This document shows positions 10,155-19,816 of a stretch of 64,000 bases of DNA, piece by piece. A program made the translations under genes and the position numbers. The DNA comes from Drosophila miranda (taxonomy: Eukaryota; Arthropoda; Insecta; Diptera; Drosophilidae), in assembly GCF_003369915.1 (NCBI RefSeq), contig NC_046675.1:9610001-9674000 (forward strand), in the 5' to 3' direction. Under the pieces are notes generated by a model that worked only from the letters and a program-made list of their open reading frames with translations, was not told where the DNA came from and ran no database searches. The number at the start of each line of letters is the position of its first letter. Position 1 is the stretch's first letter.

Positions 10155-10621
10155 CTACAAAAAGGCTGTAAGTGAATAAATTACAAATATTGTACAATCA
10201 TTTTTAAACGGTTTGTAAGGTACACTTACTTTCGCCAGTGCGACATGTGTAAACAATCTTTTCGCACTCATTGCCAAAGTTTCGGGTCTGCCCCTTGTAA
10301 GTGCCAGAAGTGGGTTGATATATCGCGGGGCAGATGTCGGCGCACTTTTTTTGGCACTCCTCCTTGGTAGTGATGGTCAGAGCTATAACAATGCTATATT
10401 TGTAGAACATATCGAGGAGACCCACTGATTTGCTTACGTGGCTTGCGAGTGCAGTTCGCCTTGTCAAAGTAGCACTTATTCCGGAAGACACTACACCCTC
10501 CACCACCAGGGCTCATAGCCCAGACAACCTCCTCCGTGTCTGGACAGTCCCCGGAACAATTGGCTTTGACCTGGCTCAGAGCGAGAGCCAGAAGCACACA
10601 GACCGAGAGAAATGACTTCAT
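10155..10621 (-). CDS. Kazal-like secreted protein, tandem copy 2, with a three-codon last exon
   Basis: The exons are 10621-10438, 10382-10230 and 10165-10155, encoding 115 residues. The signal peptide is MKSFLSVCVLLALALSQVKA; then CSGDC...EEVVWAMSPGGGGCSVF, NKC and ANC, and in exon 2 KEECQKKCADICPAIYQP, FGNEC and TC. The last exon contributes T-F-L and a stop, exactly as in copy 1. The two genes are a recent tandem duplicate in the same orientation. TATATAAG at 10691-10684 gives a well-placed core promoter. A reading frame runs on through the second intron donor for a few residues, but conservation of the short third exon favours splicing. Confidence 0.8.
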
Positions 10622-10683
10622 TTTTAGTATATGTATTAGCTACGATAGCGGACAAACTACCACCAGGTGTGTGCTATGATGAG

Positions 10684-10691
10684 CTTATATA
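10684..10691 (-). promoter_or_regulatory. TATA box of Kazal-like tandem copy 2
   Basis: Minus strand TATATAAG lies about 65 bases before the ATG. Copy 1 has a weaker equivalent (TATAAGCG, 9858-9851). Confidence 0.6.
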
Positions 10692-10699
10692 GGGGGGCC

Positions 10700-11190
10700 T
10701 GACCAGGGCTATGGAAATATTAATTACGTCTGTGGGGGAATTTTTTGTCGTTTTTTTGTTCAATTTATGGTATGGTAGAGCAATAGAGAGGGCTCGCCGA
10801 CGGAGGTGCTCTGCGATTGGAAACAATCAAAAATAATATATCTGACAGAACGCTATCGAGTTAGGGGGAATTCGTAGCAAAATAAAACGTGTCTTTGTTA
10901 AATAACAAATTGAATCAGGTCGGAGTGTACAAAATACACCCCAGAGCGAAAAGAATGAATAACGTGGCTAATATATTCAATGGGCTCGCCGAAAATGAAC
11001 GTGACTTAGTCAGCTGTTTTCGCCGCAAACTGGTTTCTAGTTCTCCATATGTCACCCCTTGACTAACTCTCTTTAACACTCTCTATCTCTCTCTACCACT
11101 CTCTCTCTCTCTGGTTCATTTTGTGGCCACGATTTTGTAGGAAATGAAATACAAAACTACAAATTTTTACTCATAAAAGTCAAAACGTGT
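10700..11190. other. Intergenic DNA with CT-rich tract
   Basis: No gene is seen. A CT-rich simple tract (CTCTCT runs) lies at about 11060-11112, and a CAGCTGTTTT E-box at 11011-11020. Confidence 0.5.
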
Positions 11191-11193
11191 TAT

Positions 11194-12375
11194 TCAGGCG
11201 GCTGGGGCAAAGCCGATCCGCCTCTGGGCCACATCGAAGGCCGTGTAATAGCGCCCGATGAAGACATCGCCAAGAATCCAGAAGTCCGCGTCCATCAAGG
11301 TGAAGGCTGACAGACACACCGAGGAGCCGTCATCGTTGGCCACCTGCATAACGTAGTCCCTCGGCTGCAGCCCGAAGCGCTGGCCCCCAATGACGAAAAA
11401 AATCTCCGGCAGGCGACCGATGTCCGAGCACCGGAGCAAGTACTCGCCACTAGCCGTGGGCAGACCCCCGAGGAGGCTATTGATGATCAAATACTCCCGC
11501 GGCGGGGCCGCCAGCAGCGAGGTGCCAGTATCCACTATAGCCTGACGCCCCTGGCTGATGGTCTTGCCACCGACTTCCACTCTCTGCATTTGAAACTGCC
11601 AGTAGCCGGCATGGGTGAGGGGTACGTAGGTAAGTGGCGCCGTGAATCTGCTGGCATCGATGCCGCCGAAAAGCAGCTCGCCACCCTGCTGTGCGCTGCC
11701 ATTTCGCTTGAGGTAAAAGGAGAACACGCACTGATTCACCAAGCCCTGGTCGCACATGTTCTGGAAGAGCGGAGTGGCCTGCTGCTCCGCAATGGAACGG
11801 AAAGCCAAACCCACAATGCCCGCAAAGTTGGTATCCACAAAGGTGGAGCCAGGCTCATGGATGGCCATGCCGAACGTTTGATTCTGCACCACCAGACGCC
11901 CAACAGAGACCGTGTCCTGGGCCAGCCTGCCAGATAGACTGCCGGTGCCATAGGCGATGGCGAATCGTCGACCGTCGGGCACATGGCTGCTCGAAGCAGA
12001 GGCATTGTATCGATGATGGTGTTGGCAGGCCACATTCCTAGCCGAGCACTCCGCACTGGGCACCCACAGATTAGCGGATCCCGTGTCAAACAGCATATTG
12101 AAGGGCTGTCGGGGGGTGCCAATGCTGATGGGACCGGCATACTCAAGGTTCAATCGATTGTCCAGCGGCTCACTGGCACCGCTACTGCTCTGCGACGCCT
12201 CACTGTTGGCCAGATTGTACTTGGCGTAGAGCAACTGTTTTCCTGCTCGGTGCTGTCGCCGGGTGGCCATGAATGAGGCCTGGAGCTGCATAGGAATGCG
12301 TATCAGCTGATCCTCCGAAAGGGTCCCGGCCCAGCAAAGGGCCCAAACGGACACCAGCCAAAGCAGGCACAACAT
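11194..12375 (-). CDS. Pepsin-family aspartic protease 1 (likely secreted)
   Basis: A single exon encodes 393 residues: signal peptide (about 1-17), a short propeptide, then a full-length pepsin/cathepsin D-like body. The two catalytic motifs are FDTGSANLWVPS (Asp near residue 95) and VDTGTSLLAAP (Asp near 281), and the flap YGTGSLSG is intact, so activity is expected. FWILGDVFIGRYYTAFD near the C-terminus is the usual family block. The serine usual in DTGSS is alanine here, a mild change. This is the left-most of three protease genes in the same orientation; gene order relative to Sur-8 suggests it may correspond to D. melanogaster CG5863, which I infer and have not checked. TATAAAAC at 12448-12441 serves as its promoter. 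Confidence 0.88.
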   Translation of the reverse strand: MLCLLWLVSVWALCWAGTLSEDQLIRIPMQLQASFMATRRQHRAGKQLLYAKYNLANSEASQSSSGASEPLDNRLNLEYAGPISIGTPRQPFNMLFDTGSANLWVPSAECSARNVACQHHHRYNASASSSHVPDGRRFAIAYGTGSLSGRLAQDTVSVGRLVVQNQTFGMAIHEPGSTFVDTNFAGIVGLAFRSIAEQQATPLFQNMCDQGLVNQCVFSFYLKRNGSAQQGGELLFGGIDASRFTAPLTYVPLTHAGYWQFQMQRVEVGGKTISQGRQAIVDTGTSLLAAPPREYLIINSLLGGLPTASGEYLLRCSDIGRLPEIFFVIGGQRFGLQPRDYVMQVANDDGSSVCLSAFTLMDADFWILGDVFIGRYYTAFDVAQRRIGFAPAA

Positions 12376-12440
12376 TATTGATCAACCGCACGCACCGTAG
12401 ACTTGGTCTCCACTAATTGACTCAGATTTTTTCAGCGATT

Positions 12441-12448
12441 GTTTTATA
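12441..12448 (-). promoter_or_regulatory. TATA box of aspartic protease 1
   Basis: Minus strand TATAAAAC lies about 66 bases before the ATG. Confidence 0.55.
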
Positions 12449-12479
12449 CTGCCTATAAATGCGGCAATTTTATGGCCCA

Positions 12480-13050
12480 TGTCCGTCTGGTACTCGAATC
12501 GGACGAATGAATCGGTTAATGTTGAAATTGAACGAATTTCAATGTTTTGGTAGATAAACAGCTCATTTAATTGTACATACTCGTACTCGTATAAACAAAG
12601 CAGCGAATAATCACCAAAAAATTAGGTTCCACCACACAGTGGTACCGAGTCATTCAAAATTATAAACAAAATTTCAGTGGATGAGTGAGAAAGAATATAA
12701 CTCACTCCACATCGTATATATTTTCTAATTTTAATTGGGTAATTTACTATTTACATAGACCGATTCATACGGCAGTATTTGATATTCCGATTTCAATCGA
12801 ATTTGTGGATTTTTCGTGGTTATTGCTTACTCTAAAGGAACAAACAGTTTGGCTCATAAAAGTGTCGTAACTACACTATATATTATAGGTTGTATATCTT
12901 ATTGGATAGGGTCGTAAACCTAAAAAAAATCATGTATACGTTTGAACATACTTATATATTTCGAATAGAAAAAGGACAGTGATCAACGCTCGAATACTTG
13001 GATACATTTAAGTATAATAATACCCACTGGCGCTCATTTACTGTTGCTCG
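12480..13050. other. Spacer between protease genes
   Basis: AT-rich, with no coding exon seen. It separates protease 1 from protease 2. Confidence 0.5.
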
Positions 13051-13061
13051 GACACTGAACT

Positions 13062-14243
13062 CTACACTTTTGTCGCAACATCTGGAACCGCCCTGGCTAG
13101 GCCCACCCGCTTCTCTGTAGAATCGTAGACCGTATAGTAGCGCCCCAGAAAGACATCGCCCAGTATCCAGAAGTCCAGATTAATTGGAGCAAACCGAGTT
13201 GCGCAAACTTTTTGATTGTTTTCAAGTACTACTTCTTTTACATAATCCATGGGAGTAATGGGAAATGTTTTGCCTGCGATCAACAGTTTGATATTGGGCA
13301 GTTGCTCAAGTTCGCAGGTGACGAAGGTTATTCCATAATCGGTCGTGGCTCCCAGAGCATCGTGCAGGATGTCGAAGGTGTTCTCGGGAATCAGGATATT
13401 GGAAGTACCCGTGTCCAGGATTGCACCCACTGCCAAATCGATTTTTTCCGAGCCCACGGATACTTTAGATATCTCAAACTTCCAGTAACCGTACTCTGTG
13501 AGCGGCACGTAGTGAATGGATCCACTATAGCGCGATTTATCGGTGCCACCGATCATGATTTCGCCACCTCGCAAAGATCCCGTCACACGACGTAGATACA
13601 CGGAGAACACACACTCCTTCACCAGGTTCTGAGCACAAAGCAGATCCAGGAAAGGCGTCGAGTTGACCCAGGCCCTCTGACCCAGGCCCAGACCCACAAT
13701 ACCGTCAAAGATCACCGACTCGAACACCTCCTGATACTGGAACATAGCCTCGCCAAAGGTCAGGTTTTTAAGCTCAGCCCCGCCAAAGTGCAGTGTGTCC
13801 TTGGAGAGGTAGCCAATCACACTGCCTACGCCATAGAAAAGGGTGAAGTTACGCCCGTCCTTTACATGGCTGCTGGATCTGGAGGAGTTGTAGCGCCTGT
13901 GTTTCCGGCAGGCCCAATTGTTGCGCGGACAGTTGCTCGAGGGCAGCCACGTGTTCGAGGATCCCGTGTCTAGCATCACTTTGAACATCTGCTTGGGCGT
14001 ACCCATGCTCACGATTCCGAAGTACTCCACATTATCGCGGTTCCGCAGCGGCAGACGGATCCTATCAGTCACGTTGGTGGTTGTGTTGATTGAGAGGAAT
14101 CGGTCTGCCAGCCCCGTCCCGATGGGGTTTTCCACGGCATGGAGCGAAATGCGTAGCCTACGATTGCCGGCAAAGGTTACAGCAAAGCTGATGAACAGCA
14201 ATAACAGAACTCGAGCCATCTTCGATGAGCTTACACCGAGCAC
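13062..14243 (-). CDS. Pepsin-family aspartic protease 2 (likely secreted)
   Basis: A single exon encodes 393 residues; the signal peptide fits better from Met9 (MARVLLLLFISFAVTFAG), so the start at 14219 is likely. Catalytic motifs are MLDTGSSNTWLPS and ILDTGTSNILIP, both with the DTG triad intact. The flap reads FYGVGSVIG: the tyrosine is kept but the residue after YG is valine rather than threonine. FWILGDVFLGRYYTVYD is the conserved end block. Several N-X-S/T sites suggest glycosylation in the secretory pathway. It is divergent from its two neighbours (roughly 40-45% by eye), so the cluster is old. It may correspond to D. melanogaster CG5860 by order; this is inference. Confidence 0.85.
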   Translation of the reverse strand: MLGVSSSKMARVLLLLFISFAVTFAGNRRLRISLHAVENPIGTGLADRFLSINTTTNVTDRIRLPLRNRDNVEYFGIVSMGTPKQMFKVMLDTGSSNTWLPSSNCPRNNWACRKHRRYNSSRSSSHVKDGRNFTLFYGVGSVIGYLSKDTLHFGGAELKNLTFGEAMFQYQEVFESVIFDGIVGLGLGQRAWVNSTPFLDLLCAQNLVKECVFSVYLRRVTGSLRGGEIMIGGTDKSRYSGSIHYVPLTEYGYWKFEISKVSVGSEKIDLAVGAILDTGTSNILIPENTFDILHDALGATTDYGITFVTCELEQLPNIKLLIAGKTFPITPMDYVKEVVLENNQKVCATRFAPINLDFWILGDVFLGRYYTVYDSTEKRVGLARAVPDVATKV

Positions 14244-14532
14244 TGAGCCAGCTAATCTTCAATTTTCGCGAGAGCCCTCCTAGGCGCTCGCTCATGTAAG
14301 CGCATCTGTTAGGCGTAATTAAGAAGAGCAGTAAAACTCATTAGTTAAGCAGGCGATTTAGTAGAGTGACTGCACTTTAAGTAGGTCCAATTTGGTGGCT
14401 GTCAGGAAATACAGAATGCATAAGTAGTGTGTTTTCATTTTCATGAATAAATACTCGTACGTCTTTTATTTGAGATCAGTCTCAAGAGAAAACTTTGAAT
14501 CGAAAATCATTAAAGTCGCAAGGAAATTAAGT

Positions 14533-15927
14533 TTACGATGAGGCAGCAAATCCGATGCGATTCCTAGTCACATCGAACACTGTACAGAAATGCCTGATGA
14601 AGGCATCGCCCAGAATCCAGAAGTTCGTGCCCATGTCAGACACCGCCGAAATGCAGATTGTGTGGCCCTTGGTGGTCCTCACCTTGAGCTTGAGCTTGTT
14701 CCCCGCAAGCACGAACTTCTTGCCACCTATAACGAAGGTAAGATCCGACACCTTCTTCGCACATGACATCCAGCACTCGCCGCTGGAGGTAACGGTGCAG
14801 CCGAGGATCTTGTTGATCTTGTTAAAGATACTCTTGGGAGCCGCGATCAGCGAAGTGCCCGAGTCAACAATGGCCTGGGTGCTGCCGCTCACCTTAGTGT
14901 CGCCCATATAGAAGCCCTGTAGGTCGAACTGCCAGTAGCCCTTTTTGGTGACGGGCGTGTACGTGTAAGCTTCGGAGCCAGTGTAAGCACTGGTGTCCGT
15001 GCTGCCAAAGACCAGGACGCCACCCCGCTTCGAGCTCCCGCCGCCATTCATGCAGATGCTGAAGACGCAGTTTGAGATGACGTTCTGCGAGCACATATTC
15101 TGCACCAAAGTCTTCACATTGTCCACGGAAATGCTGCGAAAGCCCAGGCCGAGGATACCATCAAAGTTCGATGCCGTAAAGGTGGTGCCCGGCTCCTTGG
15201 TGGTCATTGCAAACGTCTGGTTGGTCACAGCCAGACCCGCCACCCGCACGGTGTCCCTGGCAAGCGTACCCTTGACACTGCCCGAGCCGTAAGTGATGGC
15301 GAAGGCTTTGCCGTCCTTTATATAGGTGCTGGACTTGCCCGGATGATATCGCGTGTGGGTCTTGCATGCCTTGTCGGTGCACTTGGGGCCCGGCACCCAG
15401 ATGTTGGAGCTGCCAGTGTCGGGAAGGACCGTGAACGACTGCTTCGGTGTGCCAATGTTCATCTTGCAGGTGTACTCCATATTGGCCGTGTTCCTCAAAG
15501 TAGTCTTGCCCGTGGTCGTGGCAAAGCTCTGGCCATATCGGCTGGCCAGGAAAGACTTCTCGAATCGGAGATTGTTTGTGGTGCGTACAAAGTTCTGTTG
15601 AAAGTCGAGCGGCAGGCTGGTATAGCCAGAGCCGTTACTGACTGACTGAGCGGTTGACGCCCTTGTCTTTGATGCCTTGGCCTTTGCATTGGCATTGGTT
15701 TTCCTGTTTCGCTGACTCCTCCTGCTTCTCTTATTGACGGCACTAAGTCTGTTTCCACGGCTGGGTCTTGCTCTGGCAGCCAGCCTGCTTCCGTGACGCT
15801 CATTACGTTGAGACCTCTGCTGCCTGAGACCCAGGGATCTACGGCTGTTTACCTTCCTTTGCCTGCCCTCGGTCAGGACGACGATGAGGCACACCAGAGC
15901 ACAGAACAGCAGAAGTTTCAGGCGCAT
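14533..15927 (-). CDS. Pepsin-family aspartic protease 3 with long basic propeptide
   Basis: A single exon encodes 464 residues, about 70 longer than its neighbours. The extra length is an Arg/Lys/Ser/Asn-rich stretch at residues 23-100, between the signal peptide (MRLKLLLFCALVCLIVVLTEG) and the region that normally begins the propeptide. Dibasic sites in it could be furin-type cleavage points. The first catalytic motif is VLPDTGSSNIWVPG (Pro where Phe is usual) and the second is VDSGTSLIAAP (DSG instead of DTG). DSG is also found in some active family members such as renin-like enzymes, so the catalytic aspartates are present and activity is plausible. The flap YGSGSVKG is intact. Length and position match what I recall of D. 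melanogaster CG17283. A minus-strand TATAAAACC lies at 16009-16001. Confidence 0.87.
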   Translation of the reverse strand: MRLKLLLFCALVCLIVVLTEGRQRKVNSRRSLGLRQQRSQRNERHGSRLAARARPSRGNRLSAVNKRSRRSQRNRKTNANAKAKASKTRASTAQSVSNGSGYTSLPLDFQQNFVRTTNNLRFEKSFLASRYGQSFATTTGKTTLRNTANMEYTCKMNIGTPKQSFTVLPDTGSSNIWVPGPKCTDKACKTHTRYHPGKSSTYIKDGKAFAITYGSGSVKGTLARDTVRVAGLAVTNQTFAMTTKEPGTTFTASNFDGILGLGFRSISVDNVKTLVQNMCSQNVISNCVFSICMNGGGSSKRGGVLVFGSTDTSAYTGSEAYTYTPVTKKGYWQFDLQGFYMGDTKVSGSTQAIVDSGTSLIAAPKSIFNKINKILGCTVTSSGECWMSCAKKVSDLTFVIGGKKFVLAGNKLKLKVRTTKGHTICISAVSDMGTNFWILGDAFIRHFCTVFDVTRNRIGFAASS

Positions 15928-16000
15928 TTTGAAACTTATGCGAGGGAAAGCAGTAAGCCAGAGTTAAGGGAACACTAACCCCAGTAATTCTATCCGATTT

Positions 16001-16009
16001 GGTTTTATA
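16001..16009 (-). promoter_or_regulatory. TATA box of aspartic protease 3
   Basis: Minus strand TATAAAACC lies about 75 bases before the ATG. A CAGCTG E-box lies near 16060. Confidence 0.55.
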
Positions 16010-16029
16010 GTCGCTGGTTTAGTCTAAAA

Positions 16030-16590
16030 TTGAGACTGTCAGCCAAGGTCACTGGGAAACAGCTGCTGAAGAGGAGGAATTTCCCACCTACCAGCGTTAG
16101 AGAAAAAGTAAATAGCAACGGGTCTAAGAGTGATCATATAAAAGACAATTGATCCTAAAAATAGATCATGGCACACACAATCTTCGTCTTTAAATATTTG
16201 AATTGCAAAAATTAGGTTTCAGATGGAAATGAATTAAATACCCAACAATGTCAGTTAAAAATAGATGGAAAATATTATCCATCTTAGTTTAAGAAAATTA
16301 ATTTTTATTAATTTTAAGATACAAGTCGAATACTCTAGAAATAAACAACCTTTAAGTGATATTTGATCCTTCCCTCCTACATGTACATACGAGTAGAATA
16401 ATAGCTTGCCATTTTTATTTTCATTAAGTTTTTATTTTCAACGCAGTTCACTCTTAAGTTTTAAGTTTTGCGTATACGAGTACCCTACACCGAGAAGACG
16501 TCAAAAATTTGCTGACATCAGTTGTATTTTGGCACAAACAAAAAAAACCAACTTTTATTCTGCCAAGACGACAATATTTGCAGAGCAAAC
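16030..16590. other. AT-rich spacer
   Basis: I find no supported gene. The right end overlaps the 3' UTR of the next minus-strand Kazal gene. Confidence 0.45.
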
Positions 16591-16944
16591 TCACGTCACA
16601 GTTGGGCCTGTTCCTCCCAATCTTTTGCAAATATCTGGATTCACTCTGCAATTTCTCAAGTCCGTGGCACACCAGTCTGCGTACAGATGAATATTAATTC
16701 GTATTAGCTTATATAATAATTTGAATAAAGGTATCTGTAACTTACTCAGACTATTGACACAACCGCTGACTCCCATGACGCAGCTATTGCTGAACTGGCA
16801 GCGCACCAGTCGACCATTTATTCGGGTCTCTCCGCAGACTGGATTGTAGATTGCCGGGCAGACGGTGGGACAGAGTTCCGCTGATTGAACTTCAAACAGG
16901 CTGCAGGTCAGGAGTAGTCCAAGGAGCAGAAAAAACGACTTCAT
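16591..16944 (-). CDS. Single-domain Kazal-type secreted protein
   Basis: Two exons, 16944-16746 and 16676-16591 (phase 1), encode 94 residues. The start MKSFFLLLGLLLTCSLF gives a clean signal peptide; an upstream in-frame start at 16980 would put 12 extra residues before it and lies too close to the TATA box. The mature part reads CPTVCPAIYNPVCG (classical Kazal), then C-F-SNSCVM and GC in exon 1, with C and NC supplied by exon 2. The organisation matches the plus-strand gene at 23743-24043, to which it is related. Probably a serine protease inhibitor. Regulation: TATAAAAG at 17003-16996 and an AACAGCTG E-box at 17065-17058, about 115 bases before the ATG. Confidence 0.8.
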   Translation of the reverse strand: MKSFFLLLGLLLTCSLFEVQSAELCPTVCPAIYNPVCGETRINGRLVRCQFSNSCVMGVSGCVNSLSKLQIPLFKLLYKLIRINIHLYADWCATDLRNCRVNPDICKRLGGTGPTVT

Positions 16945-16995
16945 TGCTGTAATGATGAGGGAGATATTCTGGATGATCACGGGCTGTCAGACGAT

Positions 16996-17065
16996 CTTTT
17001 ATAGGGCAGCCTCAGTGGGATGAGCTATCATTGTCAACAGATCAATGCACTCGGAAACAGCTGTT
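16996..17065 (-). promoter_or_regulatory. TATA box and CAGCTGTT E-box of the single-domain Kazal gene
   Basis: TATAAAAG lies at 17003-16996 and the palindromic E-box core CAGCTG at 17058-17063. The same E-box occurs at a similar distance upstream of the four genes at 18.9-22.8 kb. Confidence 0.55.
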
Positions 17066-17480
17066 AAAAGTTCATTTCAATTTAAAAATTACATACGCTT
17101 TTACTTAGCTCAATTTTAATTGCAGTTCAAGTGTTTTTTGGAGATTGTCAATCAATCGGTTTTGTTATTGAGAGGCTACAAAGTTCCCTCGGCTTTATCA
17201 CACACCAGAGCCAGACCCATTCCACACCCAGCCAACTCGGGCCATTCATACTTTTGAACTGGTTAAGAGTTTTAACCTTCAGGCATTACAATTCCCTGGC
17301 GCTAGGCATGGATCGCCTTAAATGGTCGGAGTCTGGCCAGAAAACGTGCTGTTCAGCTTAACAATTATATGTTTGATTTTCAATTCACAGCGATCATTTC
17401 ATGCTACAAACCGATTCGTTTCGTCAACGACTTGAACTCCCTCCCCAACAGATCAATCCAGTTGCAATTGAAAGTTGGTC

Positions 17481-17894
17481 ATGCCGGCTGTGTGGGTGTG
17501 GATGCTATATTGGCTCATACAACAGACATTCAGCCAATGGATCGTTAAAGAGCATGTCTTTATGCGGCCATCGGGTATGACTGTCCATCATCATCCATCT
17601 GAGGTTCACAAAGTATACATAAAATACTTGAAAAAGCCCGCTACATCAGTTCAGCCAGGGAATAATCGAAAAGAACCAAAGGAACTAAATGAACGAGAAA
17701 AAATGAAGAAGAAGAAAGTAATTTCGACAAAGAAGAAAATATATTATATGGTGCCCAAGAAACCGGGAGAAAGGAGATGCCATCAAACTGTTTACCTCCT
17801 TTTCAACCCGAAGACAAACAAGCAAGTAAAAGTGGCCTTTAAGAACGGCCTAAGGGACAAGCGTAATTTTGGAGTCCTGAAGCTTGCTCGGTGA
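17481..17894 (+). CDS. Hypothetical small basic secreted protein
   Basis: One open frame encodes about 137 residues from MPAVWVWMLYWLIQQTFS, a plausible signal peptide, to VLKLAR. The mature chain is Lys/Arg-rich with a central KKKKVISTKKK stretch and a single cysteine, and contains HHHP. AATAAATGTAAATAAT follows the stop at about 17928, a good polyadenylation context, which supports a real single-exon gene. I do not recognise a family. It lies between two Kazal-like groups on the plus strand. The start could also be the codon two positions upstream; the ATG at 17481 is favoured by the signal peptide. Confidence 0.5.
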   Translation: MPAVWVWMLYWLIQQTFSQWIVKEHVFMRPSGMTVHHHPSEVHKVYIKYLKKPATSVQPGNNRKEPKELNEREKMKKKKVISTKKKIYYMVPKKPGERRCHQTVYLLFNPKTNKQVKVAFKNGLRDKRNFGVLKLAR

Positions 17895-17899
17895 TTGGC

Positions 17900-18540
17900 G
17901 ACGCACTTTGTAAAAAGAGTTTCAAAATAAATGTAAATAATCCTAGCACTTTCGGCTAACAGCACTAGCGGCTTACATTCACTTGGCTTCGAGACGCTTG
18001 TCATGTCAGCCCCGTCAGAGCAGGCCGGACCAGGCGGACCAGGCCGGGCCATAGCCAGACCAGACCAGACCGACGGGTGGGCGTTGAAGTTGGTCAACCA
18101 GATACGCACACTGGCACTCACACGGTGTCGTTGAGCTGACAGTGCCGGAGATTTATTACTTGAGGAGTTTGAACATTTTTTTGCTGCTTTTTTGGTCCAA
18201 ATTGATACACCTTTAAAAGACAAAGTCAATCAAAAATCCAAACAAACACAAAAACATGAGCGTGCGTTGATTTTACTTTCGAAATAAAATAAATGCCAGG
18301 AAATTATCCGTAACAATGACTTTCAAAATTTCAATCGTATGAAACGCACGCCACGAAGACTATCTTTTGCAGCTCCTTCTCTAGATTTTTGTTGTAACTG
18401 ACAAGTGACTAAGCCTACTAACTATTTCGAACTGGCTTAAGTCGTTGGAAAATTGAAATTTTCAGGCGGGAAATGGGAATTATTATGGTTGGAAGTGGCT
18501 GATTCATTTGCAAATCTCTTTAGCTTTCTAGCTGCATAAA
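17900..18540. other. Spacer with GC-rich CCAGACCAG repeats
   Basis: A short GC-rich patch near 18020-18075 carries repeats of CAGACCAGAC / CAGGCGGACCAGG. No coding exon is recognised. Confidence 0.45.
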
Positions 18541-18545
18541 GCAAG

Positions 18546-18859
18546 ATGAAAGCTTGTTTAATTTGGTTGTGTTGCATCATTGTTCTGCTATCGGCTTGTC
18601 TCGTTCACAGCTCAAACCTCACGAGAATAAATCGATTCAAACGCACTCTGCTGTCTATATATCGTATAAGATGCACCAAAGATCTTGTTTGGACGCCTCA
18701 CAATCGCTGTCGCCAGTTAAGTGATAAATTTGATCAGTTTCTTTGCAAATTTTAAATACTTTTCATTTCAACAGGTGGCATAATGAAGAGAGAACAAAGA
18801 TCCCAAGTATTCCCGCAGCTGTTCACACAACAATTCTGTTGCTGATCACGAGGAACTAA
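18546..18859 (+). CDS. Small secreted peptide precursor, start of the Kazal-like cluster
   Basis: The preferred model has two exons, 18546-18715 and 18775-18859, with a 59-nt intron (GTTAAG..CAACAG), giving 84 residues. The signal peptide is MKACLIWLCCIIVLLSACLVHS. The mature part has RCTKDLVWTPHNRCRQ; KDLVW also occurs in the first exon of the neighbouring Kazal-like genes (FKDLVW, YKDLVW), so this may be a shortened relative. If the intron is not removed, the frame stops at 18755 and gives 69 residues. The second exon overlaps sequence that is conserved as promoter upstream of the neighbouring paralogs, so the spliced form is less certain than the first exon. Confidence 0.5.
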
Positions 18860-18878
18860 AGATTCTCAGCTATATATG
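18816..18878 (+). promoter_or_regulatory. E-box and TATA of Kazal-like cluster gene 1
   Basis: CAGCTGTT at 18816-18823 and TATATATG at 18871-18878. The stretch AAGTATTC..GCAGCTGTT(C/T)ACAC is shared with the promoter of gene 2. Confidence 0.5.
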
Positions 18879-18923
18879 TGGACATCAGGACACACAAACA
18901 CTCACTCATCTGTCAACATCAGT

Positions 18924-19503
18924 ATGGAAGTCTACAAGCTGTCCTTTCTCATCGCTTTGCTGGGGGGAGTTATCCAACTGACTTTCGCCCAGACCAGGGA
19001 CTGCTCCGGCACTTGTATTTCCAATGTACGATGCTCGCCCTACTTCAAGGATCTTGTCTGGACAGTTGTGAATGGTGCATGTCGTGTCTATCAAAATGGC
19101 TGTATCTTTGGAAACGAGAACTGCTCGAGGGCCAATCAATGCTTGCCACGTAACTAATTCTAGTTCAGATCTCTACTTTGTCCATAGCTAATTTGTCATT
19201 CCATAGCTTTGGTTGCCACCTCTCAGGCGAAGTGTAAGAGGTTTTGCCAGAGACGATGCCCCCGTGCGGGTGTACAAGTTTGCGGATGGTTCCCCTATAG
19301 CGACAGCGCCGGTCGATACAAGTCCTACCCCAATCGTTGTCTGTTGGATCAATATGCCTGCCAAAATTCTCAGGGTTTGTTTTTTTTAGTATCAATATTA
19401 ATTCCAAGTAAAGTCTTGACTAACTTGAAACATTTTCTAATTTACAGCCTATGTAGGTGAACCAACACTGGGACCCTGCCCCCTCAACATCATAGCCATT
19501 TGA
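18924..19503 (+). CDS. Kazal-like secreted protein, cluster gene 1
   Basis: Three exons, 18924-19149, 19207-19374 and 19448-19503, all introns phase 1, encode 149 residues. The ATG at 18924 starts a good signal peptide (MEVYKLSFLIALLGGVIQLTFA) and aligns with the paralogs; the longer upstream frame is ignored because it crosses the TATA region. Exon 1 carries CSGTCISNVRCSPYFKDLVW, then CRVYQNGC and NC; exon 2 carries KCKRFCQRRCPRAGVQVCGWF, NRC and YAC; exon 3 ends ...GEPTLGPCPLNIIAI, longer than its paralogs. The second half has Kazal-like spacing. It is the first of four direct repeats of this gene. Confidence 0.8.
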
Positions 19504-19698
19504 TCGAGAAATCAAGTTAAGGTTCACAAATTATTTAGATAGAATTCCAATTCATTCGTGGTCGCAAGTCAGTTCAATAAGGTTCAAGTTTCTATAAATA
19601 TTTGAACAATTCTTTCCGATAATTACATACATATATATTTCCTAAATATTAATTCATTTCACTTAAATAGAGAGCATAATAAACAAAACAAGTATTCG

Positions 19699-19792
19699 CA
19701 GCTGTTTACACAGAATTTCTGTGAGGTTCATTATACATGGGTCTGAAGATTATTTTTATATATTATGGTATTCACCGAAGAAGTCTCAGTTC
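19699..19792 (+). promoter_or_regulatory. E-box, TATA and initiator of Kazal-like cluster gene 2
   Basis: CAGCTGTTT at 19699-19707, TATATATTA at 19757-19765 and TCAGTTC at 19786-19792, with CTGAAGATTAT between them. The arrangement is shared with gene 3. Confidence 0.6.
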
Positions 19793-19816
19793 TCTGCTAT
19801 CATCATAATTAGTAGC

